Shown here: one piece after another, positions 1 to 9,696 of the stretch | Position numbering within the stretch: position 1 is the first letter of the stretch | Layout: every line of letters starts with the position of its first letter | Source: Paenibacillus endoradicis | Lineage (GTDB): Bacteria; Bacillota; Bacilli; Paenibacillales; Paenibacillaceae | Assembly: GCF_024721975.1 (NCBI RefSeq) | Contig: NZ_JANQBB010000003.1 | Span: forward strand, 248,001-312,000 | Reading direction: 5' to 3' | DNA: 64,000 nucleotides | The notes under the pieces: generated by a model | The model's database searches: none | The model's input: only the letters and a program-made list of their open reading frames with translations | What the model was told of the DNA's origin: nothing | Translations under genes and position numbers: made by a program

Positions 1-1
1 G

Positions 2-772
2 CCGGATAAGCTATTACTAAAGCCTGCCTTCGCAAAAATTGTTTGCGAACCAGGTTGGAGATGGGCAAGACGAGAAAAACCTATGCCGAATTTTGATCTA
101 TTCTACGTTTGGAGTGGAGAAGGCGACGTTGAAGTTAACGGTGTACATCATGAAGTAGGTCCAGGAAGTTGTTTCTTATTCCGTCCTGGTGATTATACAA
201 GCGCTACACATAATCCACAAAAGCCGTTAGTGCTAACATATATTCACTTCGCGACTGAAGAAGCTGTCGAGGTAATTCCAAAGCGCTATCGCTTGTTGAA
301 GGATACGATAGATTTTGAATTTTTATTATCGCGATATGTTAGACTATTTCTAATTCAGACCTTTGCTGCTGAAGAGGAAGCTAAGCTTGTATTGAAACAA
401 ATTATGATTCATTTGCTCCGTGCTGATTTCCAGACGCCAACAGAGAAAAAGGCAAGTAATCAGCTAACTGAATCGATTCATGAAGTGGCTAACTTCATTC
501 GTCAAAATCCGAGTGTTGCTCACCGAGTGGAAGATCTTGCGATGCGCGCTCAATTGTCACCACGTTATTTTTCAATGAAGTTTAGAGAAGTGCTTGGTAT
601 GTCCGTTCAAACCTATATGATTCGTACAAGAATTGATAGAGCTCAATACTTGTTAACTCATGCAGGGATGAATGTAACTGAAGTTGCCGATGCACTAGGC
701 TACAGAGATATTTTCTTCTTTAGTAGACAATTTAAGCAATACACAGGAAAAAATCCATCTGAGATAAGATAA
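2..772 (+). CDS. AraC-family transcriptional regulator (5' end outside window)
   Basis: The frame is open from base 2 with no stop, and the residues before the first ATG at 83 (KPAFAKIVCEPGWRW) already look like the cupin-type sensing domain, so the true start lies upstream of the window. The N-terminal part has the AraC cupin signature (FDLFYVWSGEGDVEVNG, then FRPGD). The C-terminal ~100 residues form two helix-turn-helix motifs (VEDLAMRAQLSPRYFSMKF and VTEVADALGYRDIFFFSRQF) ending in the usual KNPSEIR. Family knowledge: such proteins bind a small ligand, often a sugar, and activate nearby catabolic genes. The target is not visible here. It is convergent with psd and shares a terminator with it. 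Confidence 0.9.
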   Translation, partial: PDKLLLKPAFAKIVCEPGWRWARREKPMPNFDLFYVWSGEGDVEVNGVHHEVGPGSCFLFRPGDYTSATHNPQKPLVLTYIHFATEEAVEVIPKRYRLLKDTIDFEFLLSRYVRLFLIQTFAAEEEAKLVLKQIMIHLLRADFQTPTEKKASNQLTESIHEVANFIRQNPSVAHRVEDLAMRAQLSPRYFSMKFREVLGMSVQTYMIRTRIDRAQYLLTHAGMNVTEVADALGYRDIFFFSRQFKQYTGKNPSEIR

Positions 773-778
773 GAAAAA

Positions 779-823
779 AGTGTAGCTAGCTGAATGTGGA
801 ATTCAGCTAGCTACGCTTTTTTT
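779..823. terminator. Bidirectional intrinsic terminator between the AraC gene and psd
   Basis: A perfect 14-bp inverted repeat (782-795 with 801-814) has a 5-nt loop. It is flanked by an A-run on the left and a T-run on the right, so it can stop transcription from both convergent genes. Confidence 0.85.
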
Positions 824-832
824 GATGAATAA

Positions 833-1624
833 TTAAGTTTTTGTAATCATTGTACCGAGTTTTTGACCCATATATACTTTACTATTTAATTGAATAATAG
901 GATCGGGCTCATATGAATTGGTCTCTGTCAGTAATACTACGGTAGAACCGAATGCGAAATAAGCTAGCTCTTCACCACGTTCTACTTGATCTTTATCACG
1001 CTGTACATAGTGAATACTACTTACATTCATCGCACCAACTTTTACGGCTGCTACAGTATGGTCATGGTTATTAATATAAGTAATTAAACGTTCATTCCTA
1101 CTTAGTACACGCTTCATATGAGTCAGTCCGAAATTATTTACAGGGTAAACTTTACCTGGAAGGTGTACTCGTCCAATAATAGTTCCCCCAATTGGAGTAT
1201 GAATACGATGGTAGTCTGTTGGACTTAAGTACAAGACATAATAATATCCGTTAAGAAACTTCTTGGATTGGACTTCGTCTGCTAGCAATTCTGAGACGGA
1301 ATAATCTTGGCCCTTCACATTAAGAATTGTACCGTTACGAATGACTCCACAACCAGTGATAAGAGCATCGACAGGTGATACAAGTGCAGATGCTGTAGCG
1401 TCAACTTGACGAAGGCCATCTTTCAGACGTCTTGTGAAAAACTCGTTCAACGTTCCATACTGATCGATTGGTTTTGCAGCTTCTTCTACTTTTATCCCAT
1501 ATGCTGATGCGAATTTTTTAATGAAAAGGCGACTTCCACGGGACTGTGCGAATGCACCTGTAATACGAGAAATCCATTTCTGAGAGGTTAGCTCTGTCAT
1601 TGCGCGTAATAGCCACTTCAACAT
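833..1624 (-). CDS. psd: Phosphatidylserine decarboxylase proenzyme
   Basis: Converts phosphatidylserine to phosphatidylethanolamine at the membrane. The 263-residue length fits the short bacterial form. Visible family motifs are the NEFFTRRLK region near residue 65, the SPTDYHRIHTPIGG segment around 133-146, and FGST near residue 226, where the family self-cleaves before Ser to create the pyruvoyl cofactor. The ATG at 1624 is preceded by AAAGGAG. No pssA neighbour is present in the window; the upstream gene on the same strand side is unrelated. Clear identity. Confidence 0.96.
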   Translation of the reverse strand: MLKWLLRAMTELTSQKWISRITGAFAQSRGSRLFIKKFASAYGIKVEEAAKPIDQYGTLNEFFTRRLKDGLRQVDATASALVSPVDALITGCGVIRNGTILNVKGQDYSVSELLADEVQSKKFLNGYYYVLYLSPTDYHRIHTPIGGTIIGRVHLPGKVYPVNNFGLTHMKRVLSRNERLITYINNHDHTVAAVKVGAMNVSSIHYVQRDKDQVERGEELAYFAFGSTVVLLTETNSYEPDPIIQLNSKVYMGQKLGTMITKT

Positions 1625-1750
1625 AATAATTTATATCTCCTTTAATCATGATCTCTAATACAATATGATCAAACCTTATACTATACGAGCAGGTTATAAT
1701 GATGCAACTATTATTTCCTGTTTTCTAGAGATAAGCTAGATATTCACAGA

Positions 1751-1788
1751 AAAAGCGGATCAGCAAATGGATATGCTGATCCGCTTTT
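1751..1788 (-). terminator. Terminator of the cellulase operon
   Basis: A perfect 15-bp stem (1751-1765 with 1774-1788) has an 8-nt loop. On the minus strand it is followed by a short T-run. It sits about 75 bp past the GH48 stop codon. Confidence 0.85.
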
Positions 1789-1862
1789 TACTACAAGTTC
1801 CAAGTTCGTTTCCTATTCGATATCAATTAAGCTACCTGAATCACTTGGTTATCAAAGTCTAC

Positions 1863-4853
1863 TTATGGTTGAAGTCCCCACACAAGAGTACCACCCAAGT
1901 AAAGTGGTGTACGTTCCCACTCTGAATATGATGTTTTTGTTGCATCATAAGAGTAATCATTCGTTTCATTGAAGTTAGACCAATCGGTTTTGTTAATACG
2001 AATTTGAATTTCTCCACTGCTTGCACCTGGAGCAAGAGAGCCTGCACCTGAGCCAAAGGAGATTTCTAGATAATAGTCGGCTCCGCTAACAGCAGGATTC
2101 AATTTCACAAAACTACCTGAGATATTACTGCTACCAACAACAGCGTAGTCAGCGTTGAATTGTTGAGTTTGCTCACCGTCAATCGTGTAGTAATAGCGAA
2201 GTTTAACGTCACTAAGCGCTACGCTTTGAGTTCCCGTATTCACGATCTGAAATTGTGGTCGGAATTGATTGTCATTAGGATTAGTGTCATTCGTTCGATA
2301 CAATACTTTAAGATCTCCAGTTACAGCAACTGGAACATCGGTAGGTGTTGCGCTCACTACTAATGAGTTAGGGCTCGTTCCTACAGTATTTGTCGCTGTA
2401 ATGACATAGTAATAGGTTGTGTTATTAGTTACGGCTGAATCAGCGTAAGATAAGGAGCTTGTTGTAGCGATTTGTGTGAAAGGACCAACTGCGTTAGTTG
2501 AACGGTGGATAGCGTATTGATCAGCGGAAGTAACTTTCTTCCAAGTAAGAGTAACCTCAGCATCACCAGCAGTTGCAGTTACATTCGTAGGTGCCAAAGG
2601 AGCAACTGGTGTAACAGGCCCGCTGTTACCACCTTGAATTAAGCGATCATACTCTGCATAAGCAGTTGCGATATCAACTTGTGACCAGAAACGGTGATAC
2701 GTAAATTCTGGAGCTCCATCATCCCATTGTTTTGTTTGTGGATTCCAAGAAGTATTGTATTTATCTACTAGGTATTGCCAATCTGGATCACTTGTGATGT
2801 TGGGTCTAATATCTGTGTAGCCTGCATAGACACCATTTCCACCTTTTGCAGGGTCAGAAGGAATCGTTTGGTTACCTGGAATAGTGTTGCCTTGTCCAAA
2901 TGTACCACTCCAGCCGATTGGGAAGAAGACTTCTTTTGTGAAATAACGGTTGTAGTCGGCACGAGCTTCGATAGTTGTAATACCAACACCGTCATTGTAA
3001 CCCCATGCAGCATCAAGTAGAGATTTTGCTAATTGATGAGCTTCGACACCAAGTGAGCTATAGTTTCCTAGTTCAGCTTTTGTTCCTGCAGAGAAGAATG
3101 TAAGTGCTTTTACATAACTTCCAAGTACACCAGCATCTTGACCAGGGTTTCTTGTTACAACCGTTAAGCCGGCATTTGGTGTAGCGTTGCTATAGCCATT
3201 CCAAGTGTTTGGTTGACCATCCCATTCAAGGTTACTAGGAATCCAGTATTCGCCTGGAGCAGATACTGTAGCAACTTGTGGGTTGATTCCACCAAGAATA
3301 CGATTTTGTTGGCTATCTAGGTAATAACCATCCGAATCTGTTACTGGTCTTTCATTAGCAAAAGAGTAGTCCACAGACCAGTCAATCCAGTTTTCAATAA
3401 CTTGTTTTGCCATTTGGAAGTTTTCTGATGAAGTATCGCCGTTCGAAGCTAGAATATAGTATAACTCTGCGATACGTTCAATACCCCACGCTTGCATACC
3501 GAACCAGTTGTTGGAAGGAGGATCATGATATACAGGAGCATCTTGATATGCCATATCATAGAAAGTACTTGTGCCAGCTGGGTAAGCATTATACGCACCA
3601 TCCCAGCTATTTGTAGCTCCTCCAGCAATAGCTCCTTCTGTGGATTGTAGCCAAGTATAGAACTCAAGTTGTCTAGTTAAAGAAGTTTCCCAATCTTGTT
3701 GGGCAGTTGGTGACGATGGAATTAGACCGCCTTCTTGTTCAGAAAGTGCATATGCTGCAACAACGTTCTGATATCCTTGGTGCGCATGGCTAGCGCCAAT
3801 ACGCCAAGCCCAATTACCAGTTTGTCCAAGTCCACCGCCCCAAGAAGTATACCAAGAAAGTAAGTAATGACTTGCATTTTTTCCATTACCCGCACTTGGA
3901 CTTCCATCAGCAGCGCTACCAATTTGTTGGAAATATTTATCGTACATTGTATAACGCAAATAGTCACCCATTTTTTCTGCTTTGTTTAGATAGACATCGT
4001 TATCATAGCCTAAAGATTTTGCCCAGTACATTGCTTGTACAACACGCGCATCAGCATCACTTGCGCTTGTATATCTCCATTGCGCAGCTGGAGTATTTGT
4101 TTCTTTTGTGAATAATGACATAAAGCCTTCATTAGCTTTTCCGAATGTTTTGTCATCCTGAGATGGATGTGGAATTGCTTCCCAAACGGATTCTTGCTCA
4201 CCACGTTGGAACGTATTCACATAAGTTGCAGTATGGTTGCTATTTAGAAGATTTCCATAGCCATACCAGTTATCAACATCCAGTAACCAATGCATTTGAT
4301 AAGTTTGGTTAGTTCCGTAGGTTTGTTTCAATTCAGCATCTAGTGGATCCTTTCCAGTTGCATATTGCCCTGAAAGTAGACTTGGATATTGGTCAGGTTG
4401 TGATTTTTCAGCAGCATAAGTAGCGGGACTGTTAGGATTATAGTAGCTCATCGTTGGTTGTTCTTCTTTCCCATCTCCTTCATTGATAGGGATAATATAT
4501 TTCTCCATATTGTCCCAAGCGTCTTCCAAACTGCTCCAATCGTTAGTATAATATCCATATAATGCCTCTAGCCAAATCCAATAGCTATAAGCTTCAGAGG
4601 TAGTCATATGTCCGTAGTCAGGTGCTTCACTAATAAGTGTTTCCACGGAGTGATAAGGAATTCCCTCAGGTGAGTAGTAACCGTTGGCAGGATCTTTCAG
4701 TTGATTGTACAATTGTAAAAATCGTGTTTGTTCCACACTTGCAGCTGAAGCAGTGTCATTAGAAACAGTGTAAGTGCTTGTTACAAGGGCAAACATAAGT
4801 GCAACGCTTACAATAGTCGATATTGCTTTCTTTAACACCATGGGTTTCGTCAT
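1863..4853 (-). CDS. Secreted GH48 exoglucanase (cellobiohydrolase) with FnIII and CBM3
   Basis: Processive reducing-end cellobiohydrolase, 996 residues. Order: signal peptide (about 1-38, ending in an ASA-type site), GH48 catalytic domain (about 41-735), fibronectin type III linker domain (about 749-845), family 3 carbohydrate-binding module (846-996). The GH48 signature YGHMTTSEAYSYW is present; by family knowledge the Glu of TTSE, here residue 87, is the acid catalyst. The CBM3 is nearly the same as that of the neighbouring GH9 enzyme. The start ATG follows AGGAGG. It is the second gene of a two-gene operon, 23 bp after the GH9 gene, so the two synergistic cellulases are made together. There is no dockerin, so this is a free enzyme rather than a cellulosome subunit. 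Confidence 0.95.
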   Translation of the reverse strand: MTKPMVLKKAISTIVSVALMFALVTSTYTVSNDTASAASVEQTRFLQLYNQLKDPANGYYSPEGIPYHSVETLISEAPDYGHMTTSEAYSYWIWLEALYGYYTNDWSSLEDAWDNMEKYIIPINEGDGKEEQPTMSYYNPNSPATYAAEKSQPDQYPSLLSGQYATGKDPLDAELKQTYGTNQTYQMHWLLDVDNWYGYGNLLNSNHTATYVNTFQRGEQESVWEAIPHPSQDDKTFGKANEGFMSLFTKETNTPAAQWRYTSASDADARVVQAMYWAKSLGYDNDVYLNKAEKMGDYLRYTMYDKYFQQIGSAADGSPSAGNGKNASHYLLSWYTSWGGGLGQTGNWAWRIGASHAHQGYQNVVAAYALSEQEGGLIPSSPTAQQDWETSLTRQLEFYTWLQSTEGAIAGGATNSWDGAYNAYPAGTSTFYDMAYQDAPVYHDPPSNNWFGMQAWGIERIAELYYILASNGDTSSENFQMAKQVIENWIDWSVDYSFANERPVTDSDGYYLDSQQNRILGGINPQVATVSAPGEYWIPSNLEWDGQPNTWNGYSNATPNAGLTVVTRNPGQDAGVLGSYVKALTFFSAGTKAELGNYSSLGVEAHQLAKSLLDAAWGYNDGVGITTIEARADYNRYFTKEVFFPIGWSGTFGQGNTIPGNQTIPSDPAKGGNGVYAGYTDIRPNITSDPDWQYLVDKYNTSWNPQTKQWDDGAPEFTYHRFWSQVDIATAYAEYDRLIQGGNSGPVTPVAPLAPTNVTATAGDAEVTLTWKKVTSADQYAIHRSTNAVGPFTQIATTSSLSYADSAVTNNTTYYYVITATNTVGTSPNSLVVSATPTDVPVAVTGDLKVLYRTNDTNPNDNQFRPQFQIVNTGTQSVALSDVKLRYYYTIDGEQTQQFNADYAVVGSSNISGSFVKLNPAVSGADYYLEISFGSGAGSLAPGASSGEIQIRINKTDWSNFNETNDYSYDATKTSYSEWERTPLYLGGTLVWGLQP

Positions 4854-4876
4854 GAATATATCCTCCTAATTTTCAT

Positions 4877-7606
4877 TTAAGGTTCCATACCAAATACGAG
4901 TAAACCATTTTGATGAAGAGATACTTTATTCCATAATGCAAAGCTTGTTTGCGTGCTAGAGTAGGAATAATCATCGCTTTCGTTATAATTACTCCAATTG
5001 GATTTGTTGAATCTCAGTTGAATTTCTCCTGTACTTGCTCCTGGAGCAAGACTGCCTGCACCAGATGAGAAGGAAACCTCAAGGTAGTAATCAGCACCTA
5101 AAGCAGTAGGATTCATTTTAACGAATGCACCGCTAATGTTGCTGCCTCCGATGACTGCATAATCGGTATTGAACTGTTGCGAGATTTCGCCGTCTATGGT
5201 GAAGTAATAGCGTAATTTTAATTGGCTTAATGGTACCGCAGTCGTCCCATTGTTGATAATGCGGAAGTGAGGTCTAATTTGATTATCGCTAGAGTTATTG
5301 TCATTGTTGCGGTATTCTACGAGGAGATCACCTTGAACTGGAATGGGAGTCTGACGTGGTTTTGCATTAACTTGAGCAGATGCAGGTCCATCTCCGACAC
5401 TATTTTGAGCCACTATGACATAATAGTAGGGCGTATCATTAACAAGTCCCGTATCTTGGAATGAAGCTGTTGTTACCGTTGCTACGATGGAGTAGGGTCC
5501 ACCGCTTGTAACTGAACGCTTAATCAAGTAACTTGTCGCATTACTTACTTGATTCCAAGTTAATGTAACGGATTGATCTAGAGGTGTGGCTTGAACATTG
5601 TGTGGAGTTGAAGGTAAGACTGGTTGTCCTGTATTTCCTCCTGTAGGTACCTGACCAAAGACAAGTGTGCCACCATCATAGACTGGGATGTAAAGATTTT
5701 TGATCGGAGAGGTGCCTGTTGAAGGCATTCCTTGGAAGGAGAAGTCGTTGTCATTGTTCCAAAATGATGTGTTGAGAGGTGCTGAAATTCTAAATTGAAT
5801 TTCTTTGCGATAAGCTGACTGACCACCAGGATAAATACTCGTTCCTGTGAAGTCAATTGTTGTGTAATAAATATGATTATTAACATCGTAAGGCAGTAAC
5901 TGACTTACGGTACCTCCTTGATTGTATCCTCCAGCAGTCACCGTAATATCCTCTGGACCATAGCCAGCTGAAATGACTTCACTTAAATCCATGAAATAGT
6001 TGAAAGAAAGCGCACTACTTTCACGAGCGGGCCAACCACTTCTGTTGTTGAGCAGAGCACGAATTTCGATAAAATTGCTTCCTTTAGCATTAATAGCTGC
6101 TTCTACAAACATTTCATCTTCACGTACTTCAGGTTGAGGGAAGTTGGCGAGTGGTTGTTGACCATTTCCATGAAGGATCATCATTTTAGCTAATGCACCT
6201 GTGAAACCAGCATTATAATCTGTAGCTACTTCGTTAGAAACATAATCAGAAATGGAGTCAGTATAAGTGTCGGTTTTTGTAGGTCCACCAACTAATGCTC
6301 CGTATAAGATGTGTCGATGATTAGCGGGTGTAGTTTGGCTATCCGCCCATGATCCATGGGAGGTACGGTGGTGAGGGTGCTCGGGTGAGTTATCCCCATA
6401 CCCGATTACATAACTACTATTGCGTGGATTATCGCCGAGCATATACAACAGCTGTTGTTCAGCGAAAGCTTTAGAGGATGATTTACTTTGAGGGTCGCTT
6501 GTCCAATCTGAGTAAACAAATGCTAGAAAGGCTTGATTAGCTGAATAGCGTAATGCACCCCATTGATCAAGATAAGCAAGACCGCCAGGTGTGTATGTTA
6601 TACGTTCTCCGGTTCCTGTTACTCCTGTCGTCCAATATTCCATATTACGCTTAGTTGATTCTACAAATTTCGTTTGTCCTGTAATACGAGCTAAGAGCAG
6701 TTGTGCTCCATATTGCTTATCATCCCAGGCATGAGTCCATTTGTATCCCCAATTTCCTTGTTGATCAGTACCCCATAGATTACTAGCTGCGATTGCTTTA
6801 TCAAGATAAGTTTGTTCATCTGTTGCTAGGTAAAGCCAAACAGCTCCCCAGCTTAATTCATCAGCATAGCCACTCCAAGAATTATAATATTGCTTAGCAT
6901 CTGTAATACTATCAGAGTACTTACCACGATATTGATCAGCAAATTGGTATAACTCTTTAGCATGTTGCAAAAGTTCATCAGAATAATCAGGATCACTGTC
7001 TCTGAAAATAATCGAAGCTGATGCAAGTGCAGCTGCGGTTTCTCCCGCTAGGTCTGAGCCCGGATGAGTAGCATCGATCTTATATGCGGGTCTTTGCATC
7101 GGCATAACTTCCGCAGGTCCCCACCAATTATGATCGGCAGTTCCATTACCAACTTGACCCCATAATTCATTGGGTGCGGTATGCGCTTTCATAAAATAGT
7201 CTGTCGCCCAGCGAATGTTGTCAAGAATTTCATCTAGTTGCCCTGATAATTCATATCCCTCTTGATATTCATAGACCGACCATGCCAGCATCGTTGCTGT
7301 TGAAGCCATCGGCAAACCGAACTTCACGTGATCTCCTGCATCATACCATCCTCCGGTTAGATCAATACCTACATCTGCACCATCTAGTATTCCAGAATCT
7401 CCACGCCATTCCACACGGTTGTTGTCAGGAAGTATCCCAGAACGTTGAGTCTCATAGAAGTAGATAGATTTTTGTAAAGCCTGTGCATAATTGTATTCAC
7501 TTGCTGTTGCGCTGACTGTAGTGTGAGGAGTCCAAGCGACACTTGAAGAAAGCGCTATCAAAACACATAAAGATAAAACCTTTGGCTTTAATAATGACAG
7601 CTTCAT
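4877..7606 (-). CDS. Secreted GH9 processive endoglucanase with CBM3c, FnIII and CBM3
   Basis: Hydrolyses internal beta-1,4-glucan bonds, 909 residues. Order: signal peptide (about 1-35), GH9 (alpha/alpha)6 catalytic domain (about 37-480), CBM3c-type module (about 495-650), FnIII (about 662-750), CBM3 (759-909). Seen: GGWYDAGDHVKFGLP (Asp89 and Asp92 are the usual catalytic base region), HHRTSHGSW, and the C-terminal SNEVATDYNAGF with the acid Glu. A GH9 catalytic domain directly followed by CBM3c is the theme-B processive arrangement. The start ATG is preceded by AAAGGAGG. It is the first gene of the operon with GH48. A long AT-rich leader region lies upstream. Confidence 0.95.
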   Translation of the reverse strand: MKLSLLKPKVLSLCVLIALSSSVAWTPHTTVSATASEYNYAQALQKSIYFYETQRSGILPDNNRVEWRGDSGILDGADVGIDLTGGWYDAGDHVKFGLPMASTATMLAWSVYEYQEGYELSGQLDEILDNIRWATDYFMKAHTAPNELWGQVGNGTADHNWWGPAEVMPMQRPAYKIDATHPGSDLAGETAAALASASIIFRDSDPDYSDELLQHAKELYQFADQYRGKYSDSITDAKQYYNSWSGYADELSWGAVWLYLATDEQTYLDKAIAASNLWGTDQQGNWGYKWTHAWDDKQYGAQLLLARITGQTKFVESTKRNMEYWTTGVTGTGERITYTPGGLAYLDQWGALRYSANQAFLAFVYSDWTSDPQSKSSSKAFAEQQLLYMLGDNPRNSSYVIGYGDNSPEHPHHRTSHGSWADSQTTPANHRHILYGALVGGPTKTDTYTDSISDYVSNEVATDYNAGFTGALAKMMILHGNGQQPLANFPQPEVREDEMFVEAAINAKGSNFIEIRALLNNRSGWPARESSALSFNYFMDLSEVISAGYGPEDITVTAGGYNQGGTVSQLLPYDVNNHIYYTTIDFTGTSIYPGGQSAYRKEIQFRISAPLNTSFWNNDNDFSFQGMPSTGTSPIKNLYIPVYDGGTLVFGQVPTGGNTGQPVLPSTPHNVQATPLDQSVTLTWNQVSNATSYLIKRSVTSGGPYSIVATVTTASFQDTGLVNDTPYYYVIVAQNSVGDGPASAQVNAKPRQTPIPVQGDLLVEYRNNDNNSSDNQIRPHFRIINNGTTAVPLSQLKLRYYFTIDGEISQQFNTDYAVIGGSNISGAFVKMNPTALGADYYLEVSFSSGAGSLAPGASTGEIQLRFNKSNWSNYNESDDYSYSSTQTSFALWNKVSLHQNGLLVFGMEP

Positions 7607-8055
7607 AGCGATTAAATCCTCCTTTGAAAGATTTGACTAGAAGAGCAATGAAAATTGAACTTCTGCGTTCGCTATGTCTTACACATTTTTAACATTTAGC
7701 TCACCTCACTTCTTACAAAGTAGAGGACTAGCTGTAGAAGCAGAATGTATATATCCCGTCCTTCCCATAATATAACAAATAATAACTTAAATTACCATAC
7801 TTATTTTGAAGGTTTTTTCGATGCAACAAGAAGCTCCGAAAAAAATATTAATAATTATTAATTATGTTTTTATATGGTAAAATTTGGTGTAATAATATAG
7901 GACTATCTTAGTGCTTAATCGGTTAATATGGGATGAAAGACTGTAGTTTACGGCGCGATATGTTTAGTAAAGTGAGTAGTTATATACATAATCTTTAACG
8001 ACAAAATGTTGTGTTGTTTTACGATTTATTGCGTACTGGAGACAGCAACAATAAA
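7607..8055. other. AT-rich intergenic region upstream of the cellulase operon
   Basis: About 450 bp without a credible gene. It must hold the promoter and regulatory sites of the GH9-GH48 operon, which reads leftwards from it. A short inverted repeat (TTTTTTCG near 7814 with CGAAAAAA near 7838) is visible. I saw no good catabolite-response (cre) match and no confident -35/-10 pair. Confidence 0.4.
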
Positions 8056-8104
8056 CAGAGCATTTTCAAGAGGTAGCAACAAGCTACTTTTTGAAAATAC
8101 TCTG
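8056..8104 (-). terminator. Large hairpin after the ATP-grasp cluster
   Basis: Imperfect long hairpin: CAGAG/CTCTG outer arms, CATTTTCAA/TTGAAAAT middle arms and a GTAGC/GCTAC tip. It lies just past the last gene of the minus-strand ATP-grasp cluster. The T-run on the minus strand is weak, so termination is likely but not certain. Confidence 0.6.
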
Positions 8105-8117
8105 CGCAAATTTAATT

Positions 8118-9218
8118 TTAATTTTCTATTTTCAAATATCGATATTTTGCATATTCCAGTGGTCTGCGAATAGCCGTTTTGTACACTTCAAGATTGCCTA
8201 TTTCTTTAAAAACTTCTCGTGCAGGTTTAGGGTTTATTTCGATTATCCATATTTGACCTTCACGATCGATCGCAATATCGATCGCTAATTCACATAAAGC
8301 AGAAATATAACTGTCTAGATATGAAGCGATTTCGATGGAAAGGTAGTTAACCTCAGCTTGAACAGCTGAAAGGTTAACATTGCTGTTAATAAAGTTTCTC
8401 ATTAACTTTTCCATCGGCACCGCTGAACCTCCACCATGGAGATTTGCTGTAATGCTGCGTTTAGCACCTATTCGCCCCGCACATCCAGTTACGTTCCATT
8501 CCCCAGTTCCATCTTTTTGGACGAGTACACGATAATCATGAACTCTGCCATTAGAAAGTTGTAAGGGAATACCTTGCTGCACCAAGTAGTTAGCATTAAG
8601 AACATTCCATTTCTGTAAGAAAGTACTTAATGATGAGATGCTCATTTTTCGAGGAGAAATAATATTACGGTTATGATCTCTTCCTTCGATATAGAACATT
8701 TGATTAGATGACCTTTCGATACGTAGAATGCCACGTCCACCAGTACCATTTACAGGTTTAAGATAGATCACTTTGTATATATTTAACATTTGCACAATAT
8801 CCGATACGTTAGAGTAGTGGATCGTATGAGGGAGGTAGGGGCGAATAGGGTGATGCTCTTCTAGTTTTTGATGAACATTCCATTTATGACCTATAGGTTT
8901 ATTTAAATAATTTATTTGGGGATATTGCGCTTTAAATGTTTGTAGCAATTTCATGCGATGTGACTTTTGCACTCGACAACGGTCAAATACATATTTAGGA
9001 ATAGGTCCCCATTTACGAGTCCAACGTTTCTGAGTTAAATCGTAATAATGGGCTCTAACCTTTGCTTGATGCGTTGACACATCTTCAGGAGTAAAGACAA
9101 TGACCTGGATGCCGAGCTCGGCGCCTTCGATTGTCATTTGCTCATATATTTTTCTTTCTTCTAATATTCTGCCGTCATTGAGATATAGTGTTAGAATTCC
9201 TAACAGTAGCCGCGCCAT
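8118..9218 (-). CDS. YheC/YheD-family ATP-grasp protein, paralogue 1
   Basis: Predicted ATP-grasp ligase of the YheC/YheD endospore coat-associated family; the product is unknown. 366 residues from the ATG at 9218, chosen because AAAGGAG lies 8 nt before it; an in-frame codon at 9320 would lie deep inside the upstream GNAT gene. Seen: an N-terminal YheC/D domain (LLLGILTLYLNDG), the ATP-binding lysine and glycine loop YLKPVNGTGGRG (about 152-163), and the metal-binding E-x-N-x-K in IIEINPKPARE near the C-terminus. It lacks the extra N-terminal barrel-like domain of paralogues 3 and 5. Last gene of the cluster, overlapping the GNAT gene by 44 bp. Confidence 0.88.
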   Translation of the reverse strand: MARLLLGILTLYLNDGRILEERKIYEQMTIEGAELGIQVIVFTPEDVSTHQAKVRAHYYDLTQKRWTRKWGPIPKYVFDRCRVQKSHRMKLLQTFKAQYPQINYLNKPIGHKWNVHQKLEEHHPIRPYLPHTIHYSNVSDIVQMLNIYKVIYLKPVNGTGGRGILRIERSSNQMFYIEGRDHNRNIISPRKMSISSLSTFLQKWNVLNANYLVQQGIPLQLSNGRVHDYRVLVQKDGTGEWNVTGCAGRIGAKRSITANLHGGGSAVPMEKLMRNFINSNVNLSAVQAEVNYLSIEIASYLDSYISALCELAIDIAIDREGQIWIIEINPKPAREVFKEIGNLEVYKTAIRRPLEYAKYRYLKIEN

Positions 9219-9672
9219 GAACTGAACTCCTTTCAAACCGTAAGGTTGCTTTTCCAGTAGGGCCTTTGAACATGGATACAGCATGTAGCCCGTTTTTGAA
9301 ACAAAGTGCCAAACTAGCAACGTTATCTATAGCAACCTGACATGTAAAATTGTCCAGAGTATTGATAAGCTCTTTCATGATTTGAAAGCCGACACCACTT
9401 CTTCGAGCCTCTGGTCGCACAACAATTAGACAATGCCCACTACCATCACCTATTGCGTAACCCACTCCCATTAGTTTACCTTGGTCACTGAAAGTAACAA
9501 CAGAAGCTGGAACGATGCTAGATGAAGGTTGATAATTTAGTTGTTCATCAGAGAGTTCGCGTAGACTATGAAGTGTAGCAAGTGTAATTCTTTTTTCACC
9601 ATAGTGGCTAATAAAATTCAGAATTTTAGCTCTCTGCTTATTCCATGTTCGAGAATTATGACGAAGTAGCAA
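9175..9672 (-). CDS. GNAT-family N-acetyltransferase within the ATP-grasp cluster
   Basis: Predicted acetyl-CoA-dependent acyltransferase of about 165 residues. The GNAT core is visible: LMGVGYAIGDGSGHCLIVVRP (strands 3-4) followed by the acetyl-CoA pyrophosphate loop ARRSGVGFQIMKELI (the Q/RxxGxG/A type). I place the start at the TTG at 9672, because GGAGGT lies 9 nt before it; the open frame itself runs back to 9696, next to the preceding stop. It sits between two ATP-grasp genes, 24 bp after one and overlapping the other, so it is co-transcribed with them. The substrate is unknown; an amino group on whatever the ATP-grasp enzymes make or modify is an inference. Confidence 0.8.
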   Translation of the reverse strand: MLLRHNSRTWNKQRAKILNFISHYGEKRITLATLHSLRELSDEQLNYQPSSSIVPASVVTFSDQGKLMGVGYAIGDGSGHCLIVVRPEARRSGVGFQIMKELINTLDNFTCQVAIDNVASLALCFKNGLHAVSMFKGPTGKATLRFERSSVHGAATVRNSNTISQ

Positions 9673-9696
9673 GAATGTTGCACCTCCTGTTTTCAA

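Noticed and set aside
83..772. ATG at 83 as the start of the AraC regulator
   Set aside because: The frame is open from base 2 and the residues before 83 fit the family, so the gene begins outside the window.
2160..4204. Several open frames opposite to or out of frame with the GH48 gene
   Set aside because: They are shadows of the GH48 coding sequence with no ribosome sites or domain features.
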